This document shows positions 4,822 to 6,512 of a stretch of 6,512 nt of DNA, in pieces. Below the pieces are notes generated by a model that was not told where the DNA came from, searched no databases, and saw only the letters and a list, made by a program, of their open reading frames with translations. Source of the stretch: Alkalimonas sp. GTDB taxonomy: Bacteria > Pseudomonadota > Gammaproteobacteria > Enterobacterales > Alteromonadaceae. The first letter of the stretch is position 1, and the number at the start of each line of letters is the position of its first letter. The position numbers were made by a program, and so were the translations under genes. The stretch lies in assembly GCA_007117525.1 (NCBI GenBank), contig SKGJ01000392.1, forward strand, positions 1 to 6,512, given 5' to 3'.

Positions 4822-6512
4822 ATGAAGAACAAGTCCATAGTGCTGCTGGTGTGGTTGTGTTTAAGTGGTCTCGTTTTGCTGCCTGGTTATGGTGCCGAAC
4901 GGGATACAGTGCTGGAAGCACGGCTGGATGAGGCCTTTGGTTTAAGCCTGGTATCGCGGGAGCCACAAGCACTGCCTTTAATTTTGCGTGAACTGGACAC
5001 CCAAATCCCCAGCGCGACCTATGCCCGGGTGCGGGCCTATCAGGCACTGGCCCTCGCCATACAAGACCATGCGGTGGATGAGGCTTTGGCCATGCTGGCT
5101 GGCACCCTCAACCAGCCTGCTGTTGCGGACAGTCCTCATGCGCAAGCCGAGCTGCTGCTTGCCCGGGGCGAAATCTACCTGCATGCGCAAAAGCGCGAGG
5201 GCATGCGTGAATTGCTGGCTGAACTGCAGGCTTTAAACACCGATGAAGCCAGAGTGCAGTTTCATCAACTGCACTTAATTGGACGTGGTTACGATCTACT
5301 GCACAACCATGAGCGGGCTCTTCATTACTTATTGCAAGCACACGAGGTGGTGATGACCTTGCAGGACGATAAGCTGCAGCACCGCCGTCAGTTTATTAAC
5401 TTGCATGTGGGGCGTACGCATGCCCGCTTGCGTCATTTTGAACGCGCCCGTCAAACTCTGGATAACACCATCGAAGAGGCCTACCGTTATGGCATACCCG
5501 ATCGGTTACCCGAACTTTACATGGTGCGTGGCTTTGTGATTCAAGTCACCGAAGGACATACCGATGTTGCGGAGTCCGACTTCTTAAAGGCAACCACGCC
5601 ACCACCGGGGGAGCCGGTTGGCCGCACCCAAATGCTGGCTTTCAATAATCTTGGCACCTTGAATCTGCATCGAGAGAATTTCGAGGTGGCTGAACAGTAT
5701 TTTATCGAGGGTATCCGGATTGGGCGGCAGATAGGCAACAGGTACGAGCTGCACATTATGCGGTTTAACCAGGGCTATGTGATGGTGAAGCAGGGGAATT
5801 ACGAGCAGGGCTTTCCGATTATGGAGGCTGCCTTTGCCGATTTTAGTCAGCTGGCGCCTGCCGGGATCCAGGCCGATATGCTGAACTACCTGGCCGATGC
5901 CTATCAAACCGCTGGCATGGTTGAACGGGCGCTCTCCATTGTACGGCAGCAACTGCAGTTGCGTGAAGCCTCGTATCAAGCCGAACGTGAGCGGTCACTG
6001 GCTGAGCTGCAAGTACGTTACGATACGCAGGAAGCCAGTTTGCGCATTCAGTTGCTCGAGCAAGAGTCGGCTTTACGTGATGCCCGCATTGCCGATCAGC
6101 AGCGCAATCAGCGCTGGGTGATGCTGCTCTCGGCAGTGCTCTTTATTGCACTGGCTTTCGCGCTTTTTGGGGCGCGCTATGTGCGCACGCTGAATCGGCA
6201 GTTATCAGCGGCGAACCAGGAACTCACCGAGTTGTCCAATCGAGACCCACTCACTCAGCTTTACAACCGCCGTGCCTTATCGACGTTCCCGGAGCAGCCG
6301 GGCGATTTGGTCATCCTGTTCGATCTCGATCAATTCAAGCAGATCAATGACAGCTTTGGCCACGATGTGGGCGATCTGGTTCTGAAAAGCGTCAGCGCAC
6401 GTTTAACGGACATACTGCGAGCTGAAGATCTGCTGATACGCTGGGGTGGAGAAGAGTTTCTGCTGGTAGTTCGAAGGCTTGACGCTAAAGGACTCGACAC
6501 AGTGAAAGAAAA
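4822..6512 (+). CDS. TPR-containing membrane diguanylate cyclase (GGDEF), 3' end beyond window
   Basis: This protein should make cyclic di-GMP from two GTP in response to a periplasmic signal. The frame stays open from ATG 4822 to the window end (563 codons visible). Residues 1-25 are a signal peptide (MKNK, then a hydrophobic core up to PGYGA). Residues 26-380 are helical and TPR-like, clearest at 271-380 (NNLGTLNLHRENFEVAEQYF, NQGYVMVKQGNYEQG). A coiled coil covers about 379-431, a single membrane span about 432-454 (WVMLLSAVLFIALAFALF), and the GGDEF domain begins near 475 (DPLTQLYNRRAL). Metal-binding D501 lies in FDLDQFKQIND, the active site is GGEEF (542-546), and RAED (533-536) forms an inhibitory I-site six residues before it. 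Active and product-inhibited enzyme is therefore predicted. The window ends about 17 residues past GGEEF, so the domain end and any fused EAL domain are not seen. GAGG lies 11 bases before the ATG, a long spacing. The signal sensed is unknown. Confidence 0.92.
   Translation, partial: MKNKSIVLLVWLCLSGLVLLPGYGAERDTVLEARLDEAFGLSLVSREPQALPLILRELDTQIPSATYARVRAYQALALAIQDHAVDEALAMLAGTLNQPAVADSPHAQAELLLARGEIYLHAQKREGMRELLAELQALNTDEARVQFHQLHLIGRGYDLLHNHERALHYLLQAHEVVMTLQDDKLQHRRQFINLHVGRTHARLRHFERARQTLDNTIEEAYRYGIPDRLPELYMVRGFVIQVTEGHTDVAESDFLKATTPPPGEPVGRTQMLAFNNLGTLNLHRENFEVAEQYFIEGIRIGRQIGNRYELHIMRFNQGYVMVKQGNYEQGFPIMEAAFADFSQLAPAGIQADMLNYLADAYQTAGMVERALSIVRQQLQLREASYQAERERSLAELQVRYDTQEASLRIQLLEQESALRDARIADQQRNQRWVMLLSAVLFIALAFALFGARYVRTLNRQLSAANQELTELSNRDPLTQLYNRRALSTFPEQPGDLVILFDLDQFKQINDSFGHDVGDLVLKSVSARLTDILRAEDLLIRWGGEEFLLVVRRLDAKGLDTVKE

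Noticed and set aside
5584..5979. 131-residue open frame on the minus strand
   Set aside because: It is antisense to the TPR part of the diguanylate cyclase gene, whose own frame has a coherent signal peptide, TPR, membrane span and GGDEF order.

Overview
The window is an ordinary-looking chromosomal segment, most likely from a gammaproteobacterium. This is inferred from the moderately high GC, Shine-Dalgarno spacing, protein styles and the periplasmic-TPR diguanylate cyclase architecture; no rRNA or other taxonomic marker is present, so the assignment is tentative. No mobile element, CRISPR array, tRNA or rRNA is visible.

Layout: (1) Bases 1-168 hold the last 55 codons of a rightward gene that began before the window, possibly a HipA/YjjJ-like kinase, but not securely recognised. 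(2) Bases 169-268 are a convergent intergenic gap with a small hairpin followed on the minus strand by a T-rich run, a likely terminator. (3) Bases 269-3648 form a compact minus-strand cluster, read in the order isocitrate dehydrogenase -> DUF6671-like zinc-ribbon protein -> Sua5-type threonylcarbamoyl-AMP synthase, with gaps of only 15 and 26 bases, so probably one operon. (4) Bases 3649-3780 are an AT-rich divergent control region rich in repeats. (5) Bases 3781-4731 encode a LysR-family regulator resembling the CbbR branch, divergent from the isocitrate dehydrogenase. (6) Bases 4732-4821 are a short gap. (7) From 4822 to the window end runs a rightward gene for a membrane diguanylate cyclase with signal peptide, periplasmic TPR-like helices, one membrane span and a cytoplasmic GGDEF domain; its last residues lie outside the window.

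How the genes may work together: isocitrate dehydrogenase belongs to the TCA cycle and the divergent LysR protein is the obvious candidate to control it. The Sua5 protein makes the activated intermediate for the universal tRNA t6A modification. The DUF6671-like protein between them has four CxxC pairs and unknown function; its tight placement suggests co-expression but does not establish a shared pathway. The diguanylate cyclase is probably an independent c-di-GMP signalling unit.

The most noteworthy points are the coenzyme-site residues of the isocitrate dehydrogenase, which predict NAD rather than NADP use, the structured LysR/icd control region, the uncharacterised zinc-ribbon protein with a strong hairpin in its first codons, and the better-supported GTG start for Sua5. 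I see no convincing evidence of a wholly new system.
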